DNA of 64,000 bases, taken from an uncultured Mycoplasmataceae bacterium (lineage in GTDB: Bacteria > Bacillota_I > Bacilli_A > Mycoplasmatales > Mycoplasmoidaceae). A model generated the notes under the pieces. The model was not told the origin of the DNA and did no database searches. It was given only the letters and a program-made list of their open reading frames with translations. This document shows, in pieces, positions 20,435 through 30,634 of this stretch (the first letter of the stretch is position 1; each line of letters opens with the position of its first letter). The translations under genes and the position numbers were made by a program. The stretch is taken from contig CANEON010000002.1 of the NCBI GenBank assembly GCA_947429165.1, forward strand, positions 62,001-126,000, given 5' to 3'.

Positions 20435-21994
20435 TTAATTTTTTCTAAAGTAGTTTAAGAAATTTGTCAATTTATCTCAATTAGATGATGTTCCTTCACA
20501 AACCCATTGAAAGAACCCATCTAATTTCATTTCTGGATGTAATGAAATTGTAGAATTTTTATCAATTTCATCTGTGTAGTAAGCAATATGTCCACTTGTG
20601 CCATCAAAAGAAGCATCAGCATAATGAGAAAGTACATCAATACCGTCAGCATTGGTTTCAATGTCATAAGAAATAAAAGGAACATCTGTGAATTCTGCAC
20701 TTGAATCAAAACAGTCTCTACATAATGAGAATTGTTCAGTTTTTGTACCTTCAGAATCAGTTTTAAATAAATCAAGGGATAAATCAGCAGATATTCTTCC
20801 AGTGCTTACACCAGATTTTTTAATGTTCTTTATATAATCAACGTGAACTTCTGTACTATAAAATTGCAATTCAGAATCAGAAATAAATTGTTGTGTTTTT
20901 TTCCATTCTTGAGTAATTTCGTTATCATTATATGTTGGGAATTTGTTTTTAATTTCTTGTGATCAATTTATATCAGAATTACCAGTAGAACTTGTTTCTC
21001 AAACAAGTCAGCTAGGATCATATGGAACTCATCAACCTTGGTGATTAGAAGAATAATCTGTTATATGATCAGAATTTCTTAAAGCAAATCTAATTTTAAA
21101 ATCAGGATCATAATATGGCGTTCAGAAAGTTTTTCTTGTAGATCCAGCATCAACTAAACTATATATATATTCTTCAAACAAATATGCTTCCGCTACCGAA
21201 AAGAAAGCGTAGATGTTTGCCTTTTTATCTTTTTTTCCATTTGAAATATTATCATTAAATCAAGCTTGTAGATTTGCCATTCTTTGTGATAAACTTGAAT
21301 CTGATGGAAAGGCAGGCAATCCAGTAAATTGAACATCTAATTTTTGTGCATAGTATTCTAAATCGTGATGTGTTGGACTTTTAAAGAAATCAATGTCAAA
21401 TGCTAAATCAAGACCTGTGATTGCTCCATCTTCAATAACAGGAGTTCTTTCTGGATTATAAAATTTTAATGTGTATTCATTTGTGTCAAAAGTCTGTGAG
21501 CCTTCTTCTGTGTTTATAGTGCTTGAAATTTTAAAGTATGCATTAAAACTTTTAACAAAATCAACACTGTTAGCTAATTGAAATTTAAAGTGTCAGTGTC
21601 CTCCGTCAGCATCATCTAATCAATAAAATCCATGCTTTGAATCATTTGGATTAGTTGTTGATGTAAAAGGAGTAAAATCATCACCTAATAATAGTTGAGC
21701 ATATTCTTTATCAGCACCTGAAGAAAGATCAAACTTTGTTAAGAAATGCTGGTTTTCTTTTCTTGAGCCTGTTGTAAAATCCTTATCTTCTTCGATTGTA
21801 TAATCTACAAAACTTTTACCAGCATAAGATAATTCACTTGGTTGACCTTTATATAATTCAAGATAAACCGGACTATTTTCAACTGGTTTGTCTTTATTTG
21901 TAAGAGAATATACAATACCACCAATACCAACACCCAGAATAACTGTGCAGCAAGCAGCTGAAGCAATAATATTAATTAATTTTCTTTTATTCAT
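20435..21994 (-). CDS. Secreted or membrane-anchored surface protein, paralogue of 23794-25179
   Basis: A 519-residue protein of unknown function with an N-terminal export or anchor segment (KLINIIASAACCTVILGVGIGG). Cys at 15-16 could be lipidated but the lipobox is poor. The rest is extracellular, acidic and aromatic-rich. It shares an ordered set of motifs with the protein at 23794-25179: HGFYW...HWHFKF against QGFHY...EWHFKF, then EDGAITGLDL against KDGEISYTNL, then QFTGLPAFPSD against QFTDKPALPED. The two are therefore paralogues in a lipoprotein-like family. AGGAG precedes the ATG. Many Trp codons are TGA. Confidence 0.75.
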
Positions 21995-22054
21995 ATCTTC
22001 TCCTAATTAAAAAAACTTAAATAATTATATATAAAAATTAAACATGAACAAAAA

Positions 22055-22080
22055 AATCTCACCAAAAACAAGGTGAGATT
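22055..22080 (-). terminator. Terminator of rplJ-rplL
   Basis: A 9-bp stem AATCTCACC/GGTGAGATT (22055-22063 with 22072-22080) followed on the minus strand by a run of U. It lies 19 nt past the rplL stop. Confidence 0.85.
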
Positions 22081-22098
22081 TATTTGTTACTGTACTAA

Positions 22099-22467
22099 TT
22101 AAGCAACTTTAACTTTAGCACCAGCAGCTTCGAATTTTTTCTTTAATTCTTCAGCTTCTTCAGGCTTAATGTTTTCCTTAATAGTTGCAGGAGTCTTTTC
22201 AACTGCACCTTTAGCTTCCATTAATCCTAAACCAGTAACTTCTCTAAATAACTTAATAACTGCAACTTTGCTTGCACCAGCATCTGTTAATGTAACAGTA
22301 ACTGATGTAGGAGCAGCTTCTGCAGCAGCAGGACCAGCAGCTGCAGCAACTGGAGCAGCAGCGCTAACACCGAAAGCAGTTTCGATTTCTTTAACTAAAT
22401 CACTGATTTCAAGTAAAGTCATTTCCTTTAATGTTTCGATAATTTGTTCTTTTGTAACTTTTGCCAT
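22099..22467 (-). CDS. rplL: 50S ribosomal protein L7/L12
   Basis: A 122-residue stalk protein. The N-terminal dimerisation domain ([18 protein letters not shown]) is followed by an Ala/Pro-rich hinge, and the C-terminal domain is [20 protein letters not shown]. It recruits translational GTPases. It follows rplJ after 27 nt with its own AAGGAG site, and this strong site fits the higher stoichiometry of L12. Confidence 0.98.
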   Translation of the reverse strand: MAKVTKEQIIETLKEMTLLEISDLVKEIETAFGVSAAAPVAAAAGPAAAEAAPTSVTVTLTDAGASKVAVIKLFREVTGLGLMEAKGAVEKTPATIKENIKPEEAEELKKKFEAAGAKVKVA

Positions 22468-22494
22468 AATTTTTCTCCTTATATATTTAAGTAA

Positions 22495-22983
22495 TTATTG
22501 GGGTTTTGATTCACCAACTGCTTTAATTCCATATAGGAAGTTGCGGATTGGAGCTTGTAAACAAGATAATAACATTGAGTACAATCCTTCTCTTCCTGGA
22601 ATTGAGGCAATTTGTGATAATGAGTCTGGACCAATGAATTGGTTGTCTAGTATTCCGCCTTTGAATTTAATGAAAGTGTGCTTTTTAGCAATTTCACTAA
22701 TTTCTTTGAAAGGAGCAACTTCGTCTCCTTTAGATACTATTAACGCATTAGGACCAGCGATGTCGCTAATTTTTTCAACACCAGCTAATTTCATTGCACG
22801 GTTAAAGATGTTATTCTTTGCAACGTACATTTTAGCATCAGCTTTGTGAAGATTTCTTCTTAAAGAAGTAATATCTTTAGCATTTAAACCAAGATATTCA
22901 AAAACTAGAAAAGATTTGCTAGCTTTTAGTTCTTCAGCAAGTGTTTGTGAATCAGCTTCTTTTTTTGCAATGATAGTTTTCAC
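22495..22983 (-). CDS. rplJ: 50S ribosomal protein L10
   Basis: A 162-residue stalk base protein starting MKTIIAKKEADSQTLAEEL with a GTG start codon and an AGAGG ribosome binding site. It contains the LRRNLHKADAKMYVAKN region and GPNALIVS. In Firmicutes it binds its own leader to regulate rplJ-rplL, and a structured leader is present upstream. Confidence 0.97.
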   Translation of the reverse strand: MKTIIAKKEADSQTLAEELKASKSFLVFEYLGLNAKDITSLRRNLHKADAKMYVAKNNIFNRAMKLAGVEKISDIAGPNALIVSKGDEVAPFKEISEIAKKHTFIKFKGGILDNQFIGPDSLSQIASIPGREGLYSMLLSCLQAPIRNFLYGIKAVGESKPQ

Positions 22984-23150
22984 AATTTACACCTCTAATT
23001 CGTTTTGCTAATATTTGCAATAAGCAATTAAAAATTTTTGATATCGATCAATCACTTTGACACCAAAAACTTTGAAATATGATAAGTATTTTATTCATAC
23101 CTCGGTAACATTATTAAGGACTAGCCCGTTACTGTCTTTGGCATATTGCA
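22984..23150 (-). promoter_or_regulatory. L10 leader (autoregulatory mRNA leader of rplJL)
   Basis: About 165 nt between the promoter region and rplJ carry no gene. Read on the minus strand they contain a helix GTAAC/GTTAC (23128-23132 with 23105-23109) enclosing a GC-rich inner hairpin and followed by CCGAGGT, the kind of closed bulge helix that L10 binds. L10 leaders are known at this position in Firmicutes; assignment to that RNA family is from position and these elements. Confidence 0.6.
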
Positions 23151-23212
23151 ATATATATTGTATAGTAATTTTCAAAAAAAATTAAATTTTTATTTAATAA
23201 AAGGAAATTTTC

Positions 23213-23794
23213 CTATTTTTTTCAAGAAAAATGAAAATAATAGTCGATTGTGTGAATTTTTTCAGGAAATTGGTTTTTATCAGCATAATCAAACCAAACC
23301 TTTTGAGAACCGCTAAATTGTGTTGTGGTTGAAAAATATTCTTGATTAAAGTTTACTGTACATTCAGTTAAATAAATATTATTTGTATATTTTGGTTTAT
23401 TTTCATCAGTGTAACTCTTAGTTCATTGGGTGCCAATTGATGTAGAGAATGAAATTTTGTCAATTCCTTGACCTATATCATACCAAGAAAGTCCTCCTTG
23501 ATTTTTTCTCATTCAAAAATCAAAATTATCTATTTCTTCAACTAGATCGATTCTTGTATTAATTAAACTAATTTGAAATAAAAGAATAGGATTTGTTAAC
23601 TTATATGTAAAACTGTAATTTTCATCTGGTTCTCCAATTATTTCAAAAGGTTTATTTTTATTAAAATAATTAATTACTTCATAATCTCATGTTCTAACAT
23701 TTTTAGTTTTTGAGCAAGAAGACATGAAAATAGGGGCGGAGATTAAAGCAAGAGAAGAAAAACCAAAGATTATGCTAGTTAATTTTCTGTTCAT
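23213..23794 (-). CDS. Putative lipoprotein
   Basis: A 193-residue protein with a lipoprotein-type signal: KLTSIIFGFSSLALISAPIF then MSSC, with the Cys near residue 26. After it comes an aromatic-rich, mainly beta extracellular part with no domain I recognise. Its ATG overlaps the stop of the upstream larger lipoprotein by 1 nt (TAATG), so the two are translated together. Trp codons are TGA. It may be a subunit or accessory of the neighbour. Confidence 0.7.
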
Positions 23795-25179
23795 TATTTA
23801 ACCTCCACTTCTATATTTGGAAAAATAGTTTTAATAAATTCGGATAATCCTACATTGTTGTAACATCCTGATGTTACGAAACCAAAAGGATTATGAATAT
23901 CTAAAGTGTTATGCATTGTTGATTCTATTACTCCGCCATAAATTTCGAAATTACATCCATGAACAACTTCTGAATTAACACCTGAATGCGCTGTATATGT
24001 TGGTGTAATTGATAACCCTAATCCCCTAGACCCAACAATGTGTGAATACAAAGAAGGATTATTGTCTAATTCTTCATCAAATTCATTTTTATCTAGTCAC
24101 AATCCCTCGATTTCGTTCTTTTGATTTGCATTAGGATTTGAAGTAATAATTACTTGTGCATCAGATGAAATAAGATCATGACGCGTATCGTCTGCAACTA
24201 TATCTTTAAAATTAATTTGTAAATTTAAATTTTTAATAAAACTTTCATCTAATGTCTTGTTGTCTTTAACAATAAACCCACTTTTCGTAGTTCAGTTATA
24301 TTCATAATTATATAGATGAACATTTCTGTTTGAGTTGTAACATTCATAAATAAAATTAAATGCATTATATGTAGTTAAAAATCCTACAAAATTTGGCAAA
24401 AGTGGTAAATATTTTTCTGATTTAATAATAGAATTTAATCAAGACATTCAACCAGCTTTTGTCTTATCTTCAGGAAGAGCTGGTTTGTCAGTAAATTGAT
24501 ATTTTAATGTATTAGCAATACTACTTAATGCTTTCTTTTTTTCTGTTTCATTTACTAAAAAAGCAGATGAATCAAAAGATAAATTTGTATACGAAATTTC
24601 TCCATCTTTAATTCCGGAAGTATCTGAATTAACTGGATGAAATTCAAGCTTTAATTCCTTTGTTCTTCCTTCGGAATCTTTTCATCCACTATCAGGATTT
24701 TGAAAATAAATAATATCATCAAGCAGTTGCATATTAATAGTGAAAAATTCACTAATATCTTTTTTTAATTTGAATTTAAAATGTCACTCGTCATTTTCTT
24801 TATCATAATGAAAACCTTGTCTTGGTCATTCTGCAGAAAAGTCTTCATCCTCTTTACGATCTGACCACGGATCAAAACCTTTTGCAAAATATTCTTTTGT
24901 AATTTTTGCTTTAGTAACTGAAGAATCTAGCGAAAAAATATCAAATTTTAAAATGTTGTGGTTATTTACTGATCTGTTGCCAACAGCAGGACTAACAGGT
25001 TCATATATTAAAAAATCTACATAATCTCCTTTTTTACTTAATGAAGTAGAAGATCCAGAAAGTAATTTTAAATCCAAAAAACAAGGAGTCATATCAATCG
25101 GTTTGCTACACGAATTAGAAATAGCAGGAATCGATCCTACGAGCAAGCATCCAATAAATTTTCAAATTTTATTTCTCAT
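23794..25179 (-). CDS. Putative surface lipoprotein, paralogue of 20435-21994
   Basis: A 461-residue protein with a signal sequence KFIGCLLVGSIPAISNSC (Cys near residue 24, relaxed lipobox). It shares an ordered motif series with the protein at 20435-21994: an aromatic GFHYDKENDEWHFKFKL block, a DGEISYTNL block and QFTDKPALPED. The last third, SHIVGSRGLGLSITPTYTAH and onward, resembles the phosphate-binding-protein style of closing strands, but I do not assign a ligand. It is translationally coupled to the small lipoprotein downstream. Confidence 0.75.
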
Positions 25180-25258
25180 AATTAATAATTTTAACATACA
25201 TGTTAATGAAAAATAAAAAAGACCAGCGTTAGCTAGTCTTCATTAATTTTATTCTACA

Positions 25259-25334
25259 TGGTGGAGTGTGAGGGGCTCGAACCCCCGACCCTATGCTTGT
25301 AAGGCATATGCTCTCCCAGCTGAGCTAACACTCC
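25259..25334 (-). tRNA. tRNA-Val (anticodon TAC)
   Basis: A full cloverleaf: acceptor GGAGTGT/ACACTCC, anticodon stem ATGCC with loop reading CTTACAA, T-arm GGGGGTTCGAGCCCC, discriminator A and encoded CCA. Confidence 0.96.
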
Positions 25335-25336
25335 AT

Positions 25337-25413
25337 TGGTGACCTGTACGGGATTCAAACCCATGAATGCACGCGTGAAAGGCGTGTGTGTTAAGTCGCT
25401 TCACCAACAGGCC
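25337..25413 (-). tRNA. tRNA-Glu (anticodon TTC)
   Basis: Acceptor GGCCTGT/ACAGGTC, anticodon stem CACGC/GCGTG with loop CTTTCAC, and encoded CCA. It lies 2 nt from the tRNA-Val gene in one cluster. Confidence 0.95.
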
Positions 25414-25415
25414 AA

Positions 25416-25490
25416 TGGCGGCCACAGTAAGGATCGAACTTACGACCAACCGGTTAACAGCCGGTTGCTCTACCCCTGAGCTATGTGGCC
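25416..25490 (-). tRNA. tRNA-Asn (anticodon GTT)
   Basis: Acceptor GGCCACA/TGTGGCC, anticodon stem ACCGG/CCGGT with loop CTGTTAA, discriminator G and encoded CCA. It is the first gene of the Asn-Glu-Val cluster. Confidence 0.96.
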
Positions 25491-25980
25491 AATAGTAGAT
25501 ATTTATAAATATATCATAATTTATTTAAATTTAGGTAAAAATAAAAAAAGCCATATTAATGACTTTTCTTAGGATCATGATATTTACAAACTAAATGTTT
25601 TACTATTTATTTCAATAACTCTCTAAAGTATTTGAATAATCAGTTAATCTATGCCTTATCGATTTAAATTCTCAAAATTTGTTTTTAAATTTTAAATATT
25701 TCAATTAATAAAGTTTCAATTTGCTAATTTTTTTAACTAACTATAAGTTTCTTTACCAACCAAACTCTAACCTAGAATCTTTTTGATAATTCCACAAATG
25801 ATTAATTATTCCAAATGCTCCTTTAAATTACCAGAATGAATATTCAACATCAATCTGTAATTTTATTAGAACATAAAAACATTTAATTTTTAAAAGATTT
25901 TTTCTAAATAATATATATTATTTAACTCCTAGTCTATATAATATTATTTACTTATTACTTATTAAAATAAAGGACATTTT
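25491..25980. other. AT-rich intergenic region, possible gene remnant
   Basis: About 490 bp without an intact frame on either strand, unusual in so dense a genome. Read on the minus strand around 25740-25830 a short coding-like string NYQKDSRLEFGW appears, flanked by stops, so a decayed gene is possible. The right end carries the tig promoter (TATAAT at 25937-25942). I see no RNA gene in it. Confidence 0.4.
25937..25942 (+). promoter_or_regulatory. -10 box of tig
   Basis: TATAAT 38 nt before the trigger-factor ATG, leaving room for the AAAGGAC ribosome binding site near 25970. Confidence 0.55.
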
Positions 25981-27288
25981 ATGAAAATATTATCAAACGA
26001 AGTTAAAGGTAATTACACTGAAGTTGTAGTTCAAGCAGATAAAAGTGTTTGAGCTGAACAACAAGAAAAAGCTTTTAAAAAACTAGCAAGTAAATTAAAT
26101 ATTCAAGGCTTTAGAAAAGGACACATTCCTTTATCTGTTGCTAAATCAAAAATTAGCGAATATGAAATCATCAGTCAAGCTATAAACCCAACAATTGATT
26201 CAATGTATAGAGAAATTAATGAATCAAATGATTTTAAAAAAGAAAATGTAATTATCGATGCATTAAATGTTGATGTTAAAAAAGTTGATAAGAATACATT
26301 AGAAGTTTTATTCAAATTTGAAAACTACCCAACAATTGAAACTCCTGATATTAAATCTTTAACTGTTAAATACTCTCTACCTAAGGTAGAAGATAAAGAA
26401 GTAGATTCAGAAATTAGTAGATTATCTAAAAATGACTGAATGTTAGGTGTAAAAGAATCTGGTATTATTGCAAATGGTGATATGGCTAATATTGACTTTG
26501 AAGGTTTCTTAGATGACAAACCTTTCGCTGGTGGAACTGCTAAAGCATTTGATTTAGAAATTGGTTCTGGATCTTTTATTCCTGGTTTTGAAGAACAATT
26601 AGTTGGTCTTAAAAAAGGTGATAAAAAAGATATCTTTGTTACTTTCCCAGAAAACTACCATGAAAAATCTTTAGCTGGAAAGAAAACAAAGTTTGCTATT
26701 ACAGTTAATGAAATTAAAGAAATTACTAAACCAACTTTTGATGCTGAATACATTAAGAAATTTAACTTCCCTAACGTTAATACTGAAGAAGAATTAAGAA
26801 AACACATTGGTTCTCAAATTCTTGAAATGAAAAAATTACAAGCAAGAGATCAAGTAGTTCCATTAATTTCTCAAGAATTAATTGAAAAGACAAAAGTTAG
26901 CTACTTCCCTGAATCTTTATTAAAAGATGAAAGAAATAGAATCATGTCTGATATTCAAAACAAAGCTTCTCAGTCAAATAAATCTACAGAAGAATACATT
27001 CAACAAAATCTTGGTTTTAAAGACATGATTGAATTTAACAAAAACGTTAAAGAAACAGCAAACAAGAATTTAACTTTAGTTTTAGCTATTGAAAAATTAA
27101 TAGAAAAGTTTAATATTGAAATCACTGAAAAGGATTTGAACGATTACTTTGAAAAGGTTGCTAAATACTACGGTGCTACAGTTGATCAAATTAAAAAACA
27201 ATTTGTTAATAGAACTGAAGGCTTAAAAGTATTCTTAAGTCAACAAAAATTATTTGATGAAATCATTAAACAAATTTCATCTAAATAA
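25981..27288 (+). CDS. tig: Trigger factor (ribosome-associated chaperone, PPIase)
   Basis: A 435-residue protein. The N-terminal ribosome-docking domain holds the signature GFRKGHIP. A central FKBP-type domain (MANIDFEGFLDDKPFAGG ... FIPGFEEQLVGLKKGDKKDI) follows, then a helical C-terminal domain. It binds nascent chains at the exit tunnel. Trp codons at the N-terminus and at 26437 are TGA. The end overlaps the convergent NifU-domain gene by 8 nt. Confidence 0.96.
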
Positions 27289-27526
27289 ATTTAACATCTT
27301 TAATATCGTCTTTAAATTCTGTTAAAAACACTCTTTTAACTCCGTCATCAAAGGTAACCGATACAAAAGCGCATCCTTTGCACGCTCCAAGAATTCTTAG
27401 AGTTAATATTTTATCTTCGTAACTTACAAACTCCATATCACCACCATCGGCATTAATATAAACTCTAAGAGCTTCTACAAGCTCTTTAATTCTATCAACT
27501 ACTCTGGTTTGATTATTGTTTGTCAT
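27281..27526 (-). CDS. NifU C-terminal-domain protein (Fe-S scaffold)
   Basis: An 81-residue protein consisting only of the NifU C-terminal (Nfu) domain: RVYINADGGDMEFVSYEDKI then GACKGCAFV with the CxxC that holds a [4Fe-4S] cluster. It probably carries clusters to target proteins. No sufS/sufU-type partner gene is in the window. The 3' end overlaps tig by 8 nt in the convergent direction. Confidence 0.92.
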   Translation of the reverse strand: MTNNNQTRVVDRIKELVEALRVYINADGGDMEFVSYEDKILTLRILGACKGCAFVSVTFDDGVKRVFLTEFKDDIKDVKFI

Positions 27527-27537
27527 ATCATTAAGTA

Positions 27538-27543
27538 TATAAT
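27538..27543 (+). promoter_or_regulatory. -10 box of the S1-domain gene
   Basis: TATAAT followed by 9 nt and ATG, so the transcript would have a leader of about 2-3 nt. Confidence 0.5.
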
Positions 27544-27552
27544 ATTTTTAGT

Positions 27553-27897
27553 ATGGATACATTGGCTCAGTTCTTTAAAAAGAAAAAAACTTACTTATGT
27601 AAGGTTGTTAAAATCAATCCTACTTACGTTATTTTACAAACTGCAGGAATTTCTGGAATATGCCATATTTCGGAAATTTCAGACTACAAAGTAAATGATA
27701 TCCATGACTTCTTCACATTAAATGAGTCTTATCATTTTATGCTTTTAGAATTCGATGAATCAAAATCTTTATATAACTTCTCTTACAAGAGAATCAATCC
27801 TAAATTGTTAAAGCATCATTCCCGAATTATTCCTTCGGTAGAAGGTTTTAACAATTTATTCGACAACACAATGAAGAAGTTGTACGAAGACAAATAA
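27553..27897 (+). CDS. S1-domain RNA-binding protein
   Basis: A 114-residue protein. Residues 14-75 form an S1 fold: LCKVVKINPTYVILQTAGIS then GICHISEISDY, with the G-x-x-x-x-S/EI pattern of CvfD/YugI-type proteins. Such small S1 proteins bind ribosomes or mRNA and tune translation. The gene ends 4 nt before tRNA-Arg, so the tRNA is likely cut from the same transcript. The start follows a close TATAAT without a Shine-Dalgarno. Confidence 0.82.
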   Translation: MDTLAQFFKKKKTYLCKVVKINPTYVILQTAGISGICHISEISDYKVNDIHDFFTLNESYHFMLLEFDESKSLYNFSYKRINPKLLKHHSRIIPSVEGFNNLFDNTMKKLYEDK

Positions 27898-27901
27898 ACT
27901 T

Positions 27902-27978
27902 GCGCTCTTAGCTCAACTGGATAGAGCATTTGGCTTCGGACCAAAAGGTTGTAAGTTCGACTCTTATAGAGCGCGCCA
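27902..27978 (+). tRNA. tRNA-Arg (anticodon TCG)
   Basis: Acceptor GCGCTCT/AGAGCGC, D-arm AGCTCAACTGGATAGAGC, anticodon stem TTTGG/CCAAA with loop CTTCGGA, discriminator G and encoded CCA. Confidence 0.96.
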
Positions 27979-27988
27979 TAAAAATAAA

Positions 27989-28008
27989 ATCCCTGCAAAA
28001 GCAGGGAT
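27989..28008. terminator. Bidirectional terminator after tRNA-Arg and ptsG
   Basis: An 8-bp GC-rich stem ATCCCTGC/GCAGGGAT with a 4-nt loop, and A-rich and T-rich flanks. Confidence 0.85.
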
Positions 28009-28028
28009 ATTTTTATTTATTAAATAAA

Positions 28029-30485
28029 CTATTTAACTGATAAAATTTTTGCTTTAGCAGTAACTTTACCAAATTTGCTAATTTTAATCTTTTTATTTCC
28101 TAAAGATTCTTGTAATACGATTACTGGTGTAATAGTATCAAGTTTGTGTTTCTTAATTAAATCAAGGTTAGCTTCAACAACTAATTGTCCTAATTTAACT
28201 TCATCACCAACTTTAACTAAATGTTTGAAAACATTTTTGTTAGTTAATTTAACAGTGTCAATACCAATATGTACTAAGATTTCAACACCATTCTTAGACT
28301 TAATTGCATAGGCGTGGTTATTAACTAATACAACTTTACCAGCAATTGGAGCAACAAATTTACCATCTGTTGGGATTATTGCAAAACCTTTACCCATTAT
28401 GTCTTGACTAAATGTTTGGTCTTTTACACTCTTAGTTGAAACAACTTCACCATTAGCAGGAGCGCAAATATTTAAAGGTTTTCTTGCTTTTCTTGCTTTA
28501 GCAGTTACTACTTTTGTAGTTTTAGCAGCAGGTGTAGGTAATTGAGTAACTACCGGAGCTTTTCCTGTGAATATATCTTTCATTTCATTCTTAATACGAT
28601 CAGCAGTTGTACCAAATACAGCATAAACCGATTGTTTAGAAGGATACATAACACCCTTAGCACCTAAGTTCATTAATTCTTGTTTATTAACTTTCTTAGG
28701 ATCAACAACTTGTACACGTAATTTTGTAATACATGCATCAACATTTTTAATGTTTTCTTTACCACCATATGCTTTAATTACAGCATTTGATAATTGGTTA
28801 ATTTCAGAACTTGGTTGTCCGTTTTGAGCAGCGATGTAATCACTCTTAGTGAATAATTTATCTTGTCCACCACGACCAGGAGTCTTGATGTCAAATAAGA
28901 TAATTGCATAGTAGAATACAAAGTAGTAAATTACTGCGTATACAGCTGAATAGATTAATATTCATCAGCAGTTAGCACCAGAATTCTTAGCATCTTGGAT
29001 TAAACCATAAATTGTGTAATCTAAGAAACCAGAAGAGAATGAGAATGAAGCATGACATCCCATACCTGTAGGCATATACAATGACATACATGTTGGAATC
29101 ATATAAGCAACAGCGGCCATTAATGCATGGAATCCTCAATATAATCAAGGAGCTAAGAATAAGAATGTAAATTCAATTGGTTCTGTAATACCAGTTAAGA
29201 AACAAACGAATGCAGCAGAAACAACAATTGAAGCAGCAACTTTTCTATTTTCTCCTTTTGGAGCGGCCATTAACATAGCGACTGCAGCAGATGGTAATGC
29301 AAATAATGTAAAGATATAAGCACCTGAAGTATATTGACCAGGATTGCATGTAATTCATCCATTATCAATTGCTTCTCAAGATGCAGCATCAACTGACATA
29401 TCACTTACAATTCATCTAGTTCCTTGGAAAATACAATCAATGTTTAAAGTGTAATTATTAATGATTTCTCCAGTAGCAACTGATTGGATGTTGTGAGCGG
29501 TACCAGTTAATTCTTGTAAGAAAATATAAATACTAATATCTCCATCAATAATTTGATCTTCAGTTAAACCTAATAAAGCTGTTCAAGTTGTGTGAGCAGA
29601 ATCATTTAATACTCAATAAGCATCACCATTAATTGAAATAATAGCAGCATTAGCAGTATTAAATGTACCACCAACATTCGAGAATCAAAGCGCGGTATCA
29701 ATAACATGGTGTAATCCAAATGGTACTAATGCACGGTTAAAGAAACCAAATACTAATGAGTTTAGTCCCATTGGAGTAGAAGATAAAGCGCTACCCATTT
29801 CATAGAAACCTAAACCAATTCATGGTCAAACTAAAGAGAATAGGAAACTTAATACTATCATTACTAAGAAAGTAATAATAGGAATAAATCTTACTCCTGA
29901 GAAGAAACCTAAAATTGTAGGTAATTGAATATTTTTGAATTTGTTATATAAGAAAGCTGTACATCATCCAACAACAATACCACCAAATACACCAGTTGAT
30001 AAAGATTGGATTCCAACATTAGAGCAGAATACAGCATCATATTGTGTTTGTGAAAAGTTTCTTCAGAATAAGAAACTATAACTTATTACATCTCCTGAAG
30101 CTGGATCTTTGTGTGTAATGATCATTGCACTTTGTAAAGCACAAAATACAATTCATCCAACAAATGAAGATAGACCAGCTACACCGGCATCTCCTGTAAA
30201 TGTAATTGCTATAGCAATACAGAATAATACTGGTAAGCATTGGAAAATAACATTACCACCAGCAGAAATAACGTCACCAAAGATTTTTTGTAAAGTATTG
30301 ATGTGATCACCTGTTCCTGCAGTTGCAGTAATAGCTGAACCAATACCTAAAAATAATCCTGCGATTGGTAACATTGCAATTGGTAACATTAAACCACGAG
30401 ACAACTTAGCAATAAATTCTTTTATAGATCCAGAATTTTCGCTTTTTTGGTGTTGTTTACGTTTAAAAATTTGCGCAAATTTCAT
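28029..30485 (-). CDS. ptsG: Glucose-type PTS permease, EIICBA fusion
   Basis: An 818-residue phosphotransferase transporter. The EIIC membrane domain starts after KLSRGLMLPIAMLPIAGLFL. The EIIB domain holds the phosphorylated Cys in VDACITKLRV (near 584). A Lys/Ala-rich linker leads to an EIIA(Glc)-like domain with the phosphorylated His in GVEILVHIGIDT (near 737). It imports and phosphorylates glucose, or possibly GlcNAc, since nagA/nagB are in the window. The ATG at 30485 precedes KFAQIFKRK; an upstream ATG at 30572 would add an AT-rich, unlikely N-terminus. Many Trp are TGA. Confidence 0.94.
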
Positions 30486-30634
30486 ATGTTTTCTAAAGTT
30501 TAATATGTTAATTATATAGTTTAAATAAAAAAAGTAAATGTTTTTTATATTAAATATTAATCGAAACTTCAAAAATATAAAAATCTATAGTTATGCTTAA
30601 AATTTATTTTTTTAGTTTGGTAATAAATTATTAT

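Noticed and set aside
22169-22849. Long plus-strand frame opposite rplL and rplJ
   Set aside because: It is the complement of two highly conserved ribosomal genes in the same codon register; its length comes from the Ala-rich hinge of L12.
25491-25980. RNase P RNA, tmRNA or SRP RNA in the large gap
   Set aside because: No GC-rich paired core, tag frame or conserved SRP loop was seen.
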